From Potentilla sterilis (lineage: Eukaryota; Streptophyta; Magnoliopsida; Rosales; Rosaceae), in contig OY821761.1 of NCBI GenBank assembly GCA_963682095.1, positions 14,136,560-14,200,559 on the forward strand: a DNA stretch of 64,000 nt, in the 5' to 3' direction. The position numbers and the translations under genes are program-made. The notes below the pieces were generated by a model that saw only the letters and a program-made list of their open reading frames with translations, was not told where the DNA came from and ran no database searches. Positions 35,473 to 46,928 of this stretch are shown piece after piece (position 1 is the first letter of the stretch; every line of letters begins with the position of its first letter).

Positions 35473-35793
35473 TGTCACGTCCCGCTTGTTTGGGAGTGTC
35501 ACTGGTGGGCGATGCTGGTGGGGCTGCTCCAGACAGGTGCGTGTTGGGAGTCCCTTCGGAGTTCAGGCAGGCCGATCCGGTTAAGTTTGGAGAGCTTGTC
35601 GCTAGTCAAGGACTTGACGCTGATGGAGGGATTGGGTGATCCCTACACACACTGGTCGGGGTCTGGAGCTGATCCCCTGATGAGCCCAAGGCAGGGCGAA
35701 ACCAGTAGTCGCCTCGGTGTACAAGGCTGGCTTCTAGAGGATGGGAGCGCCGCATGGGCCAAGTGTGGCAGCCAAAAGGCTAGGCCCGTGACA
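35473..35793. mobile_element. Candidate solo LTR (TGTCACG...CGTGACA)
   Basis: A 321-bp GC-rich block in AT-rich DNA begins TGTCACGTCCC and ends GGCCCGTGACA, so it has TG...CA ends. A 4-bp direct repeat ATAC lies on both sides (35469-35472 and 35794-35797). No primer-binding site or coding region adjoins it. The short TSD makes the call tentative. Confidence 0.5.
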
Positions 35794-35797
35794 ATAC

Positions 35798-36262
35798 GCT
35801 TCCTTGATGTCCTTAAACTGGTCTTTTGAGCCAAAAGAAATGGGATACACTGCTTTAATTAGAAGTGCTGATACAGTGCTTTGGTATTAATGTTAGTATA
35901 AATATCGTAATTGTTCACAGCTGCTAGCTTTTATGTTCCGATGGGGAAACTAAGCATCAAACTCAATTCTAATAAGGGTGGAGACAGAAAATGGCACTTA
36001 TCTGGAGGAATTGTATAGTTTCATATTAATGTGTATATGTAACATTTCTCGGTTGATTAATCATGTAAATGAACACGCTATCATACTAGTTTTCTTCTGG
36101 GCTCGTTTTAATGAAATTGTGAAACAATATACAAGTAATACAACCAATAAATTGATTTTATATCAAAAACACGAGTGACATTATAACCTACTTAGTTTAT
36201 TTGATTCGCTTTGAAGAAAGGTAAACACAAACCTGGCTACCAAAACCTTTTCAAGTATACTA
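35798..36262 (-). other. Downstream flank of COQ5
   Basis: AT-rich DNA without a recognisable gene. It should include the COQ5 3' UTR close to 36262. Confidence 0.5.
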
Positions 36263-38877
36263 CTAAATTTTCAACCCTGAATGAATTGCTACCACTCCTC
36301 CAACCAGATTTTCATACTCGACCTTCTGGAAACCTGCATCTGCAATCATTGAAGCAAATGTCTCCTGCAGTCATCCATTCAGATGAATTATTAAAGGGAC
36401 ATAAGAAAAGCCCCAAATCGCGTACAAACATGATGAATTATTCAGACATGTAACAAATGAAAGGAAAAGGCAAAAAATGAACGAACTATCAGCAACTGAT
36501 GTATAAGACCTGATGTTTCAAGTGTCAGCCTGATTACATTAATTGGAATATGAGGCAATGCGACCAGAGTTTGGGTGTTTAATTACCAAATCAGAAGCAT
36601 ACAGAAGTACCAATGCATACAGAAGCACTAATAACAACTGAATTTCTAAAAAGCACCCAATAGAGCTCTCTCTCTCTCTCTCTCTCTCTCTCATCCCAAT
36701 TGGCATGGTATTTTCCAACAAAATGCATATAATACTGGAATAAAGTATTCTAAGTGAGAAGATAAATATGAACCTGTGGAGGAAAACGACGAATGCTCTC
36801 TACCAAGTACTGATAAGATTCTCTATCTCCTGCAACTAGCTCTCCTATGGTGGGAATAACTGAGAATGAATAGAAGTCATACCTGCAAGACAAAAACAAG
36901 CAGTCTTGAGTACACAAACCATAGAAATCAAGACAAGGTTCCTGCCATCACATATAAAACATTATTTGTCCCAAAAAAAAAAAACAAATCAAAACCTTAT
37001 TAAAGATCTATTGGGTGGCCGTTGCCCACAATCAAGTTGACATTGTTACCTAGTGATGTGGTGCATGCTATACAGAGAGTGAAACAGAAAATGTCAACCA
37101 TGGAATTGTGCATGTTGGCCACTATAACATGAGCTTCAACAATCTTGGCTGAATCTCTATGGAAATTCATGTAGACTGACAAAAACTAGTTTCCATTAAA
37201 CTCCAGTGCACAGGCACGATTTGATGAATATAAACTGGTATGTATATGAGCATTTAAGTGTGTATAATTTCTGATATTAGGCTCTTGGAAGGAGAAAAAC
37301 ACCAATCAAGGCTAACTCCCAATTCATTCTTGGGGGACTAGACATTTCAAAAGCAAACAAGTTCTAGTATGCAGATGGGGTAGTTAAAACCTTCTTCTTC
37401 TTCTTTTTTTTTTTTCTTTGGATAGATATGGGGAGTAAAATGTTCAGAAAGACATCATACAGTTCGGTAAAACTACTCCTTAAGATTACGAAGAAAAGAT
37501 CCTATACAGTTTGTCATAAGACTATGATTTCCCTAATACAAAAATGAAGAGGATGATATCAGCAGACTATTATTTTGAAGTGTAATTTCAACTTAACAAA
37601 TAGTTTAAAGAATACTTACAAGTCTTTGAATACAGGTACCTCTACATGGCTGAGTTCAAGGCACAGGAACCTTCCACCCCGCTTTAGTACCCTAAAATCA
37701 TGAAAAACAAACATGAAAGAGTGTCAAATTATCAAACTATTTTGATGCCCCTTCCCACAGAATAAATAACAGCAGCTTTCCCCTCATCAAAAAGACCTCC
37801 ATAATAAAACATTATCATATAAAAAACCGGATATAAATGATAGATCTCAAGAACTTAGCTGTCGATTCCTATCCCTATATTCTTCTTCCATTCTAACCAG
37901 ATCTTTGTTTTCTTCCCAGAATAAAAAATCTACAAGTTCATGTGGCCAAAATAGAAAGACATGAAATATTGGCCCCACGCCAAATAATCACAATTTGGTC
38001 TTCATCTGGTTCTCTTTACCTACTCCAGATATTGATTTTCAAGCAACTATATCATTAGAAAGTAGGAACACATCTATCTATTTGTTTGACAATGGATGTA
38101 TCATGTGCTAAGGAAACCATTTAACATTTTCAAATCTTCAGTTTTAAGTAAGGCAAGCAAAGAGGATCAAAAGTCTTAAAGAGGTTGTAGTCGTTTATCT
38201 TGCTATCTATAGTATCTGAAAGAGGATGGGATACAGCAATTGAAAGGCCTTAAAATACTTCCTTTCATTCTTAAAAGCCAATCATTTATTCCCAATCGTG
38301 GAGCGAATGGAATCTTACACATAAGCTCCAATGTCGCAAGAATTAATTCGAAACTACGACATACACAGTTATAATGAAGAACAGCTTAACTATTGAAGCT
38401 ATATAAGTATTTACTTCGGGAAAGAAATATTGCCATTGCCAAAGAAAAAATGAAAAAAAAATTGCATATCTACAGTCGACAACATTTATCCATTTTCATA
38501 CAAGAAAATGATCTTTTCTTCTTCTTCTTTTTCTTCTGCGAAGAAATGACATTTATATAAGCAATGATAAATGTGGAAAGGGTGGGTACAGAGAGCAGCA
38601 TACACAGGTGACTATACCTAATACATGCAATTATAGTTTGCCTTGTAGTAGTTCTTATCTCTTACTAAACAGCACAGAAAGAGAAGGGATGGTTGTGTAT
38701 GATACCTATAAGCTTCAGAAAGAGCTTTCTCTATGTGTGTGACATTCCGGATTCCAAATGCAATTGTGTAACCATCCATTGTAAAATCTCCAAAACTCAA
38801 AGCTTCTGCATCCCCCTCCACCCAAAGAAGGGATTTGTCTTCTCCAAGACCTATATTTCAGCACAAAAACCTTAAAT

Positions 38878-38911
<34 letters not shown>

Positions 38912-40680
38912 TGGAAAATGTCCAACCCAACGAAGCCCCAAGTTTATAACAAAAGTTTACCTCTTTGCAAGGCCCGCTTTTTACCAACATTCAACATGTT
39001 GGGATTGATGTCACATACGTACACCTTAGTTTCTTCTTCTAAATCATCTTCAACAACATTCAGCAAAGCTCTACGTTTGATGCTGTTTATACTGTCTCGT
39101 ATCCTGAAAGCAACATCACCTGCCAAAACAATAAATACATTAACTGTAAGATCAACATATATGATTCAATTATTTTAAAGGAACAACAAGCAATTGATTC
39201 AACAATGTCCCATGCAAAGAAGAAATATTGACACGTCCCCATGTAGCATTAAAGCAGCTAAATTTCATGTCATGAACAGGTTATTTACTAGATATACGCG
39301 CTCCTGCACCAGCACAAATTATATCACCCTTCACCCATTACTATGGGTCAGCACTAGAGAAAGAAGTCCACTTTGACTTCCAAGATTCAGGTACTACAAA
39401 CTCTTTGTTCTTCTTTTATTTCTTTCTCTTTTCTTTTTGTAAGGCATACTCTTTTTTTTTTTTTTTGAAAAGGGTAAGGAATACTCTTTAATCTTGGAAA
39501 TGTGAACATAATATAAATATATAAGAAATTATCTTCTGTTTTGGCTAACCACATCCTCAGTCCACTCCATAGTCAGATCCCTCCTCAACCCAAAATGGAT
39601 TTATAAATTTATCAAAAGCATGCAACATTAATTAAAAATGGCAAAAGCTGACACAGCTGCAAATAGTGTACAGATTTTTTTATAGATGTAAAGCATAACT
39701 GACAAATGTAACCGTATAATCTAAATTATAAAGAAATCCATAAAGTTTGACAAATGTTTAATAATTGAGTATCAGAAGCTCGCCTGTCCCACCAGCCACA
39801 TCAAGATGATTCATTCCGGGAAAAGGATTCAGTTTGGAAACCAATCTGAAAAGTGGGGGATATAGACGTAAACTAATGTAAAGGGAATGTGTAATCAAGC
39901 TAATTGTGTTTTGATATACAAGCATAAGAGTACATGCTCATGAGGCTAACCTATCCTTCCATAATCGATGTAATCCTGCACTCATCAAATCATTCATTGT
40001 ATCATAGTTTGAAGCAACGTTGCTGAAGACGTTACCGACCATCTGACTTTTTTCTTCTTCCCTTACTTCCTTGAAACCTGCAAATCAAACACTGCCCAAT
40101 TACCAGCCAAGGCATCTGAAACAAGATTATGCTGGAAATAACTTTTAATGGCTTTGTTCTGAAGTGTAGCATATGGAAAAGGGTATAGAAAATAAAATCA
40201 TTCAACTACCTCTTCCATAACAATGGCTTCGCCCCCCACCACACACACACACACAAAAAAGAGAAGAAGAAAAAAAAATTCATTTTCCGGCCTATTCTAT
40301 GCAAAAAATATATCACAGAACCTAAGCTCTCCATACCAAAACATTAAAACTGCCTCTTTTTTGCTCGAAATTAACTTCACACAATCAAGAGGCATTACAG
40401 TTAGACCTTGCCTACTGTTAGCAATTGCTATATCATAACAAACAAAATTCACCGTTTACAACACTCAATCCATCTGTAAAGGATTCAACATTCATTTTCT
40501 CTACACATTAAATTAAGCACCGAGTCACTATGCATGTTCACCAATTTTAGAAAGTGAAGAGAGAGATAGGGCCAAGGACTCACCAAAGCTTGTGGCATGA
40601 GAATGCAATAGAGATGATGCAGGAGAAAACCTGGGTAACAGTTTACTCCCTAACTTCCTCGTCACTGTTCTCAGGGCCAT
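36263..40680 (-). CDS. COQ5: 2-methoxy-6-polyprenyl-1,4-benzoquinol methylase, mitochondrial (COQ5)
   Basis: A UbiE-family, SAM-dependent C-methyltransferase of ubiquinone biosynthesis, acting on the matrix face of the mitochondrial inner membrane. Eight exons join in frame: 40680-40584, 40077-39951, 39845-39784, 39119-38961, 38850-38706, 37691-37620, 36882-36774 and 36364-36263, giving 290 aa, close to the Arabidopsis protein. The N-terminus (MALRTVTRKLGSKLLPR) is Arg/Lys-rich and lacks acidic residues, as in a mitochondrial presequence. SAM motif I is HLDVAGGTGDVAFR (about residues 88-101). UbiE signatures include GNVFSNVASNYDTMND, DINPNMLNVGKKRA and AFGIRNVTHIEKAL. The last exon ends VAIHSGLKI. 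Intron 3 uses a GC donor (39783-39782). A 5' UTR intron lies upstream. Confidence 0.95.
36665..36692. repeat. (CT)n microsatellite in COQ5 intron 7
   Basis: An uninterrupted CT dinucleotide run inside the intron between exons 7 and 8 of COQ5. Confidence 0.9.
38880..38909. repeat. (AT)n microsatellite in COQ5 intron 4
   Basis: An AT dinucleotide run of about 28 bp just upstream (gene sense) of COQ5 exon 5. Likely polymorphic. Confidence 0.9.
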
Positions 40681-40682
40681 GA

Positions 40683-41421
40683 CTATACCAAAACGGAAAA
40701 AAAAACAAAAAACAAAAAACAAAAAAACAATTCAGGAACTCATAACAGAATCAACACTTCATGAACAAAGCTCATTCCCTTTTCCAAAGCAATCAATATC
40801 AAAACTTTAAAATTTCACATCAACAACATCCTCCAAACCCAAATTTGCATTAAAAAAAAGGATCAGATATATATTTGCACCCACAAAGCAAAATCCAAAA
40901 ACCAACACAGAAAATGTAAAAGGTCCCAAAATTTGAAATTTAACAAGTCCAGAAACTATTGGAATCAATCCAAATAAAATGTAAAGAAGGGAAGCTCGGA
41001 ATTTAAATGAAGTTAAAAATTGATTGCCTAACTGGAGAAGAGAGCAGGTTACAAATAGTGAATGGAAGAGCAAAAGGAGAAGTTAAAGTTGTGATCTTTC
41101 AAGTGAAATTCAGTGAAACATTGAAGATAAATATATGAACAATGCGGAGGAGAAGAGACAAGATAACTGGTTTAGTTCTCTGGGGCATTTGATCAAACAC
41201 CTAGTGTGCGTAACAAGAAACAAACTTTTCTAACAATAACGAATCATGGGTGTAATCAAACTACATTAGAGGCACGTTTCCTGTCGTGGGTTTGATTGCA
41301 AAGAATGTTTGGGGAAACCAAAAATAGAGTAATTAGAGAATCAAAGTTCCCTTCTTTCATTTGGGTTTGGTTTCTACAACATAACAAAACGTGAATAATT
41401 TGAGACAAATTAGAAAAGTAC
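40683..41421 (-). other. 5' UTR intron of COQ5
   Basis: On the minus strand a donor (GACAG|GTACTTTT) at 41421 and a strong acceptor (a long T-rich tract, then GGTATAG) at 40683 bound a 739-bp intron that ends 2 nt before the COQ5 ATG. The upstream UTR exon would run from about 41500 to 41422. This is inferred from splice-site quality alone. Confidence 0.5.
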
Positions 41422-41588
41422 CTGTCGTTCGATAGGAGCTGATTCTTCAAACACTCGCAGTCTCGAGACTCTCAGACTAACCAATTCAGTTTTTGCTTTC
41501 GCAACTGAGACTACGCAAGTCTATATATTAATATTTTCGGCAAATAAAACCAGTATAATAAAATTTTGACTGAAATGCTTTAGCAAAT

Positions 41589-41661
41589 GCCCGTCTAGCT
41601 CAGTTGGTAGAGCGCAAGGCTCTTAACCTTGTGGTCGTGGGTTCGAGCCCCACGGTGGGCG
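41589..41661 (+). tRNA. tRNA-Lys (anticodon CUU)
   Basis: A 73-nt sequence folds as a complete cloverleaf. The acceptor arm pairs GCCCGTC with GGTGGGC plus discriminator G. The D arm contains TAGCTCAGTTGG (A box), the anticodon loop reads CTCTTAA with anticodon CTT, and the T arm contains GGTTCGAGCC (B box). There is no intron. A T-rich Pol III terminator (TTTATTTTTT) follows at about 41664-41673. It sits upstream of COQ5 in divergent orientation. Confidence 0.97.
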
Positions 41662-42571
41662 CTTTATTTTTTCTTCGTTTTCCTACTACTAATCAAGGAG
41701 TGATTACATATTTGCAGGCCGGATCGAGGTGGACATCCGTGAATTAGCTAAAATGCGGTCCCGATCTCTCTTTCTCTCATGCTCGAGCTTTTGACTGCCT
41801 TTTCACGGTTGTATTTCATCTCTCTTCTCTCACCCACTTGCATCTGCTTCTTCTCCTCACAAAAGCTTCCCCCTAATTGCTTCTGTGTTCGATTCTATCT
41901 CAATCATTCATACACCATATCTATTAAATCTATCAACTAGTAAGGATCGATGAGAATAGTTGCTCATCAACATGTGATTCTAATATAATACGAGTTATTG
42001 TTGTGTTCAATTTTCAATGTTGTGTTCAATTTTCAATAACTTTGCTGCTTTGTTTTTTCTTCATCAACATCTTGTTTTGCAGAACAATCTCTCAAACTGA
42101 GCAGTCAACTACCAGCAAACCCTCTATGTGAATGAGTTTCAATTTGCGCAAAGTAGAGAGATATTTCTTATTTTGTGATTAAAGATGCACAATATTTTGT
42201 TGGCCTTATTTATAGATCTGTAATTGATTAGTCTTTTGCTCTTCATAACTAGCTAAGGCTTCCTTTCAAACTTTTAATTTAGTTGCATAAAATGTACTTG
42301 TTTGTGATATTAGGACCTTAATGTCCTCTTTCTAGATTATGAACTCTGTATGAACTTGGCAATCCAGAGCAATTTATGGGTTGACAAATTTATAACCAGT
42401 GGTAATCAATGGTACTTAAAAGGCCATTCATTAACAATTTACAATAACATGATTGAGGGTTATGGCATGGAAACAAAACATGTTAATATGATCTTGTAAC
42501 AAAATTCTCTCCTAATGTCATATTCTTTACGAATGAATCTCCAACTAACCCTCTCTTACGTTTTTGGTAAC
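41662..42571. other. Intergenic region between the tRNA and the Tat element
   Basis: No gene or clear repeat boundary is seen. A pyrimidine-rich stretch (41760-41880) precedes AT-rich DNA. CCCTCTCTTACGTTTTT at 42550-42566 recurs just beyond the retrotransposon. Confidence 0.5.
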
Positions 42572-42576
42572 CCTCT

Positions 42577-43069
42577 TGTTGACAGTAGCCGCAGAGGCTA
42601 CAGCAGGCCCACAGACCCGCAGCAAGTGCCCCAGCACCCGGCCCAAGGCTCGGGACCGGATCACCAGCACCCGGCCTCGGGGTCCAGCACCCGGCCTCGG
42701 GGTCCAGCACCCGGCCTCGGGGTCCAGCACTCTATCCTGCCTCTAGGGACCCTGGGGTCGGGGGCGCCAGCCTGCTAAAGAGGGCATCAGAAGTTACAAA
42801 CAGAAGGGAACCAGTCCCACATCGAAGAGTAAGGCTAGCCCTTACCCCCAACTACCTATATATGGGCCTCAACTACCCTCTTTATTAGGTAACTTATCTC
42901 TCTCCCTGTTTACATACGTGCCTTAGTTATATATATTCCAACTATACTAACTTAGGCATCGGAGAGGAGAAGACCGGCCCGCCCGGTATTCCCCTTAGTG
43001 AGCAGGATTGCAGGAGATCGAGTTGGATTCATCAAGTATCTACTAGACCCCCGGGTTTAGGCAGAAACA
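42577..43069 (+). repeat. 5' LTR of the Tat element
   Basis: 493 bp, TGTTGACAGTAGC to GGCAGAAACA. It contains three tandem copies of a 20-bp unit, CCGGCCTCGGGGTCCAGCAC, where the 3' LTR has one. This accounts for the whole 40-bp length difference. A TATA-like CTATATATGG lies near 42869. Confidence 0.95.
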
Positions 43070-43158
43070 ATTGGCGCCGTCTGTGGGAACTCGTACGAAA
43101 AGTTGTGTTGCTCTATTAATCCTTTGGAGAAGTAGCTGCATCCTTCAGTCTGGAAGCT

Positions 43159-44572
43159 ATGGAAGGGAGGAAGATAAAAGCCAGCGAGGAAAACCCGAAA
43201 GCGCGAATTCAGTTCCCCGACCCGGCCCGTAACATAAAGGCTGAGGTCGGTGCGAGGTTCGCCCTTTCTTCCATCAGAGATGGAGCTCATAATCACCGGG
43301 AACCAGAAAACACCAACCAGAAGGGTCCGGAAGAAATAAAAAAGATGAAGGCAAAGGTCGAGCGCTTGCGAGCGGAGGGCGATCAAGATCGACTAAGAGC
43401 GGAGGCCCGATGCCAAGAATTGGAGGCAGTCAACATCGCCCTATTAGCGGCCTTGGAGCGAGAGGGTCAACAGAGCACTCCTCAAGCAGCACCGCGATCG
43501 GCAGGCAAGGCTAGCGAGTTCCCGCATCTTGAGGTAGGGCAGGCCACGGGAAGAAGAAAGACCGTGCATGTGGACACGCCACTCTTTTCGGAAGCTTTAA
43601 AAAACTCCGGCCCGGCCGAGCCCCCGTACCGCACGGGCCAGGCGTCAACCGAACAGGAAAGCTCGAGCGCTAGAGGCGCTCTCCGCCTCGGTGGCGGACA
43701 TGAAGGGCCGCATGGAGGCCAGCGAGAGAATGGCAGGGCAACAGCAGGGTGGCGCGCGGTTCAACGAGCGTATTGGACCTTTCCCGCGCCGAATTAGGGA
43801 ATCGGGAAGATCTGGAAGCCAAAGGCCTCTAAAGTTGACCTATTCCGGGGCGGGCTGTCCGTACCAGCACCTGGACAGCTTCAAGTCACAAGCAGGGGTG
43901 AGGGGCTACTCGGACGCCATGTGCTGCAACGTATTCCAAGAAACGCTCTCGGGAGAGGTGTTGAATTGGTTCTACGAGCTACCAATTAATTCAGTCGAAA
44001 CTTTCGAGCGGTTGGCGGATAAGTTCGTCGGCCGGTTCATTCTCAGAGCCAGGACAGCCCAGGCGTCCACAATCCTTTTTGACTGCATGCAAACTGACAA
44101 CGAGCCGCTACGTGCCTTCGTTAACCGGTGGCAAATTGCCACGGCCGGGGTCAGGAACCTGGACAAGCAGATCGCATGGATGGCCTTCAAGCAGGGTTTA
44201 AGACCCGGGGAACTTTCGTACGACTTGCTAGTACAGGAGCCGCTGGGGTACGATGAGCTGATGACCGTGGCCGTCAGGCACGCTCAGGCAGAGCACGAGA
44301 CATATGGGGACAAGGTGCCCAAGCGAATAGCGGACGACCTACCGCCGTCCCATGGAGGCAAGGCCGGATGGCTAGATCGCAGCCACCAGGAAAGCAGACA
44401 TGCGGGAGGAATGGCAACCCCGGCGGAGCGATGGCGACGGTTCCCGACCAGGGAGAAGACAGCCATTTGTGCGTTCGGCGCAGCCTCTGGCAGCTACGCC
44501 AGCAGAGCGACCACCGCGGGCCTTAGCTATTTTGCCAGCAGGAAAGCCCAAAGATCTAGCCCTTCGGACTGA
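43159..44572 (+). pseudogene. Tat element gag
   Basis: The Gag nucleocapsid precursor of the element. It begins MEGRKIKASEENP with a coiled-coil-prone stretch (about 43330-43470, KMKAKVERLRAEG). The central retrotransposon-gag domain (DAMCCNVFQETLSGEVLNWF, RAFVNRWQIATAGV) reads in a different frame. A frameshift therefore lies near 43660-43690, where the frame moves to ALSASVADMKGRMEASER. After 44572 the coding signal shifts frame again (GTISTRTPGGIEVHGSINM at about 44660-44720). This gag cannot be translated as one protein. Confidence 0.85.
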
Positions 44573-44879
44573 TGGCCGAAAGACCCAGATAGCGGTCGTG
44601 AACGACCGGGCCCGCCCAAAGGACCCCAACAATGAGCAACCGCGGCCTCGGCAGGTGGGAACTATAAGCACCCGCACTCCCGGGGGGATCGAGGTGCACG
44701 GGAGCATTAACATGATACACGGCGGGGACCGTATAGATCGACTTACCCGGAGCTCAAAGAAGCGGTGCCTAAGATCGGTCTGAGGGAAGGAGGTGTACGC
44801 CTTCGGCGAAAGAAGCGGCCAAGCCGCTAAAACCGGATGGAAATCGATCACCTTTTAGGAGGAGGAAGAGCCGGAGGAT

Positions 44880-45566
44880 TTGATCCAACCGCACGACCCC
44901 TTCCTCATTACGGTCCAAATAGACTACTGGATAACCAGTCGTATGTTGATCGATACCGGAGCCTCAGTCAACGTAATGTTCCGAGACGCATACAAAGGGT
45001 TGCAGAGAGGAAGGAACAAGTTATCCCAGGATAACAAGCCGCTCATAAGCTTCTCCGGTGAGGTCGTCCAGCCCCTGGGATCGGATTACCTACCGATCAT
45101 CTTCAGCGAGGGAGACAGAACGAGAAAGGAGCATTTGGAGTTCATCATTGTCGACTGCCTATCATCGTACAATGGCATAATCGGTCGGCCAGGGTTATGG
45201 AGGCTCAAAACGTTTATTGCCGGCCATATGTTAATGCTGAAGATGCCTTCACCGGCCGGAGTTTTTACCATACGTGGGGACCAAAGGATCGCCCGCAAGT
45301 ATTACACAGAAGCCGTGACCCACGGGAGGAAGCGGACCGAGGTCTTCACAACCGCCCAGCAGGCGCCCACGTCGGATCTGAACATTGACCCACGTGATGA
45401 TGTCAAGACAAAAAGAGTCGGGCGGTACATCGAAAAGCTGGAGCCACCTTCGGCCGTAGAAGAAACCGAAGCAATCTGCATTTCGGTAGACCACCCGGAG
45501 CGAACTGTCGTAATAGGGACGCGGCTCGATCCGGTTGTCAGGCAAGAGCTCATAGCCTTCCTCTAG
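44880..45566 (+). pseudogene. Tat element protease region
   Basis: The frame contains the aspartic-protease motif LIDTGASVNVMF near 44947-44982 and the following conserved IIGRPGLWRLK near 45177-45210. It continues into the region before RT and ends in TAG at 45564-45566. The next codons (DNGSVFAWSYEDMPGI) continue the same frame into RT, so the TAG is a nonsense mutation, probably from CAG. Confidence 0.85.
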
Positions 45567-46925
45567 GACAACGGTTCGGTCTTCGCATGGTCCTATGAGG
45601 ACATGCCAGGCATATCCCCGGAGATAGCCGTGCATGAGCTAAATTTATTACCCAACGTTCCCCCGGTAAGACAGAAGAGGAGATCCTTCAGTCCGGCAAA
45701 GTATGAGGCAATCAGAGAGGAGGTACAGAAATTGAGGGGTATAGGGTTCATCCGGGAAGTCCAGTACCCTCGCTGGCTCGCTAACGTGGTTATGGTACCA
45801 AAGAAGGGAACCGGCCAGTGGCGTATGTGCGTGGACTTCACTAACCTGAACCGGGCGTGTCCAAAGGACAGCTTCCCGCTCCCCCGGATTGACCAGCTTA
45901 TAGATTCCACGTCCGGTTTTAAGATGCTCAGCTTCATGGACGCTTACGCCGAGTACAATCAGATTAGGATGCACCCGGATGATGAGGAGCACACGTCATT
46001 CACAACCGACCGAGGTACCTACTGTTATAAGAGGATGCCGTACGGTCTGAAGAATGCCGGGGCCACCTACCAGCGAACGGTCAACCAAATGCTGGAGCAA
46101 GAAATGGGTAAAACCGTAGAGGTTTATGTGGATGACATGCTGGTAAAGAGCTTGACTGCAGGGGCCCACGTCCAGGATTTGGCCGTAGTCATCGGCAAGA
46201 TGCTCAAATTCGGAATGCGCTTAAACCCAAAGAAGTGTATTTTCGGAATTTCAGAGGGCCTATTCCTAGGCCACATCATCAGCCAGCGAGGGATAGAAGC
46301 CAACCCGCTGAAAGTCCAGGCGATTTTAGATATGGAAACGCCAGGGGAGAGAAACCAGGTCCAGATGTTGACCGGCCGGTTAGCCGCCCTTGCCAGATTC
46401 ATCTCCCGCCTAACCGACAAATGCACCCCGTTCTTCAAGCTGCTCAAGGCACAGCAGACCAGGAAAATCCACTGGGCAGCGGAGCATGAAGCAGCATTCC
46501 AGTCTATCAAGGCATATCTGTCGGCAGTGCCTCTCCTATCCAAACCGGTGCCGGGCGAAATGTTATACCTCTACATAGCTGCATCCGCAACGGCCGTCTC
46601 CGCGGCTCTCATTAGGAAGGAAGACACGCTCGAACTCCCGGTATACTATGCGGGAAAGGGACTCACTAGAGCAGAGGGCCAGTACCCCGACATAGAGAGA
46701 TTGGCTCTGGCCCTGATTGTTAGTGCCAGGAAGCTCCGGCATTATTTCCAGGCTCATTCCATCACCTTGTATACCAATCACTCTCTGCGACAGATCCTAC
46801 AAAGGCCAGAGACCAGTGGTAGGCTTGTACGGTGAGCAGTTGAACTGGGAGAGTTCGACATCATCTACGCCCCGCGAACGGCCATCAAGGGGCAGGCAGC
46901 TGCGGACTTCATATGTGAGCTCACC
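45567..46925 (+). pseudogene. Tat element reverse transcriptase and first RNase H
   Basis: RT fingers and palm (WLANVVMVPKKGTGQWRMCV, FMDAYAEYNQIRMH) lead to the catalytic YVDDM box near 46126-46140. The native Ty3-type RNase H follows (LYIAASATAVSAALI, YTNHSLRQILQRPE). A TGA at 46833-46835 stands where TGG is usual (RLVR-W). The frame continues after it (AVELGEFDIIYAPRTAIKGQ). Confidence 0.9.
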
Positions 46926-46928
46926 CCA

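Noticed and set aside
41701..42560. A protein gene downstream of the tRNA
   Set aside because: No long frame, no splice-consistent exon series and no recognisable motif on either strand.
44372..44851. 159-codon minus-strand frame in the Tat gag region
   Set aside because: A GC-rich shadow of gag with no splice or family support, unlike the antisense gene at 48829-50864.
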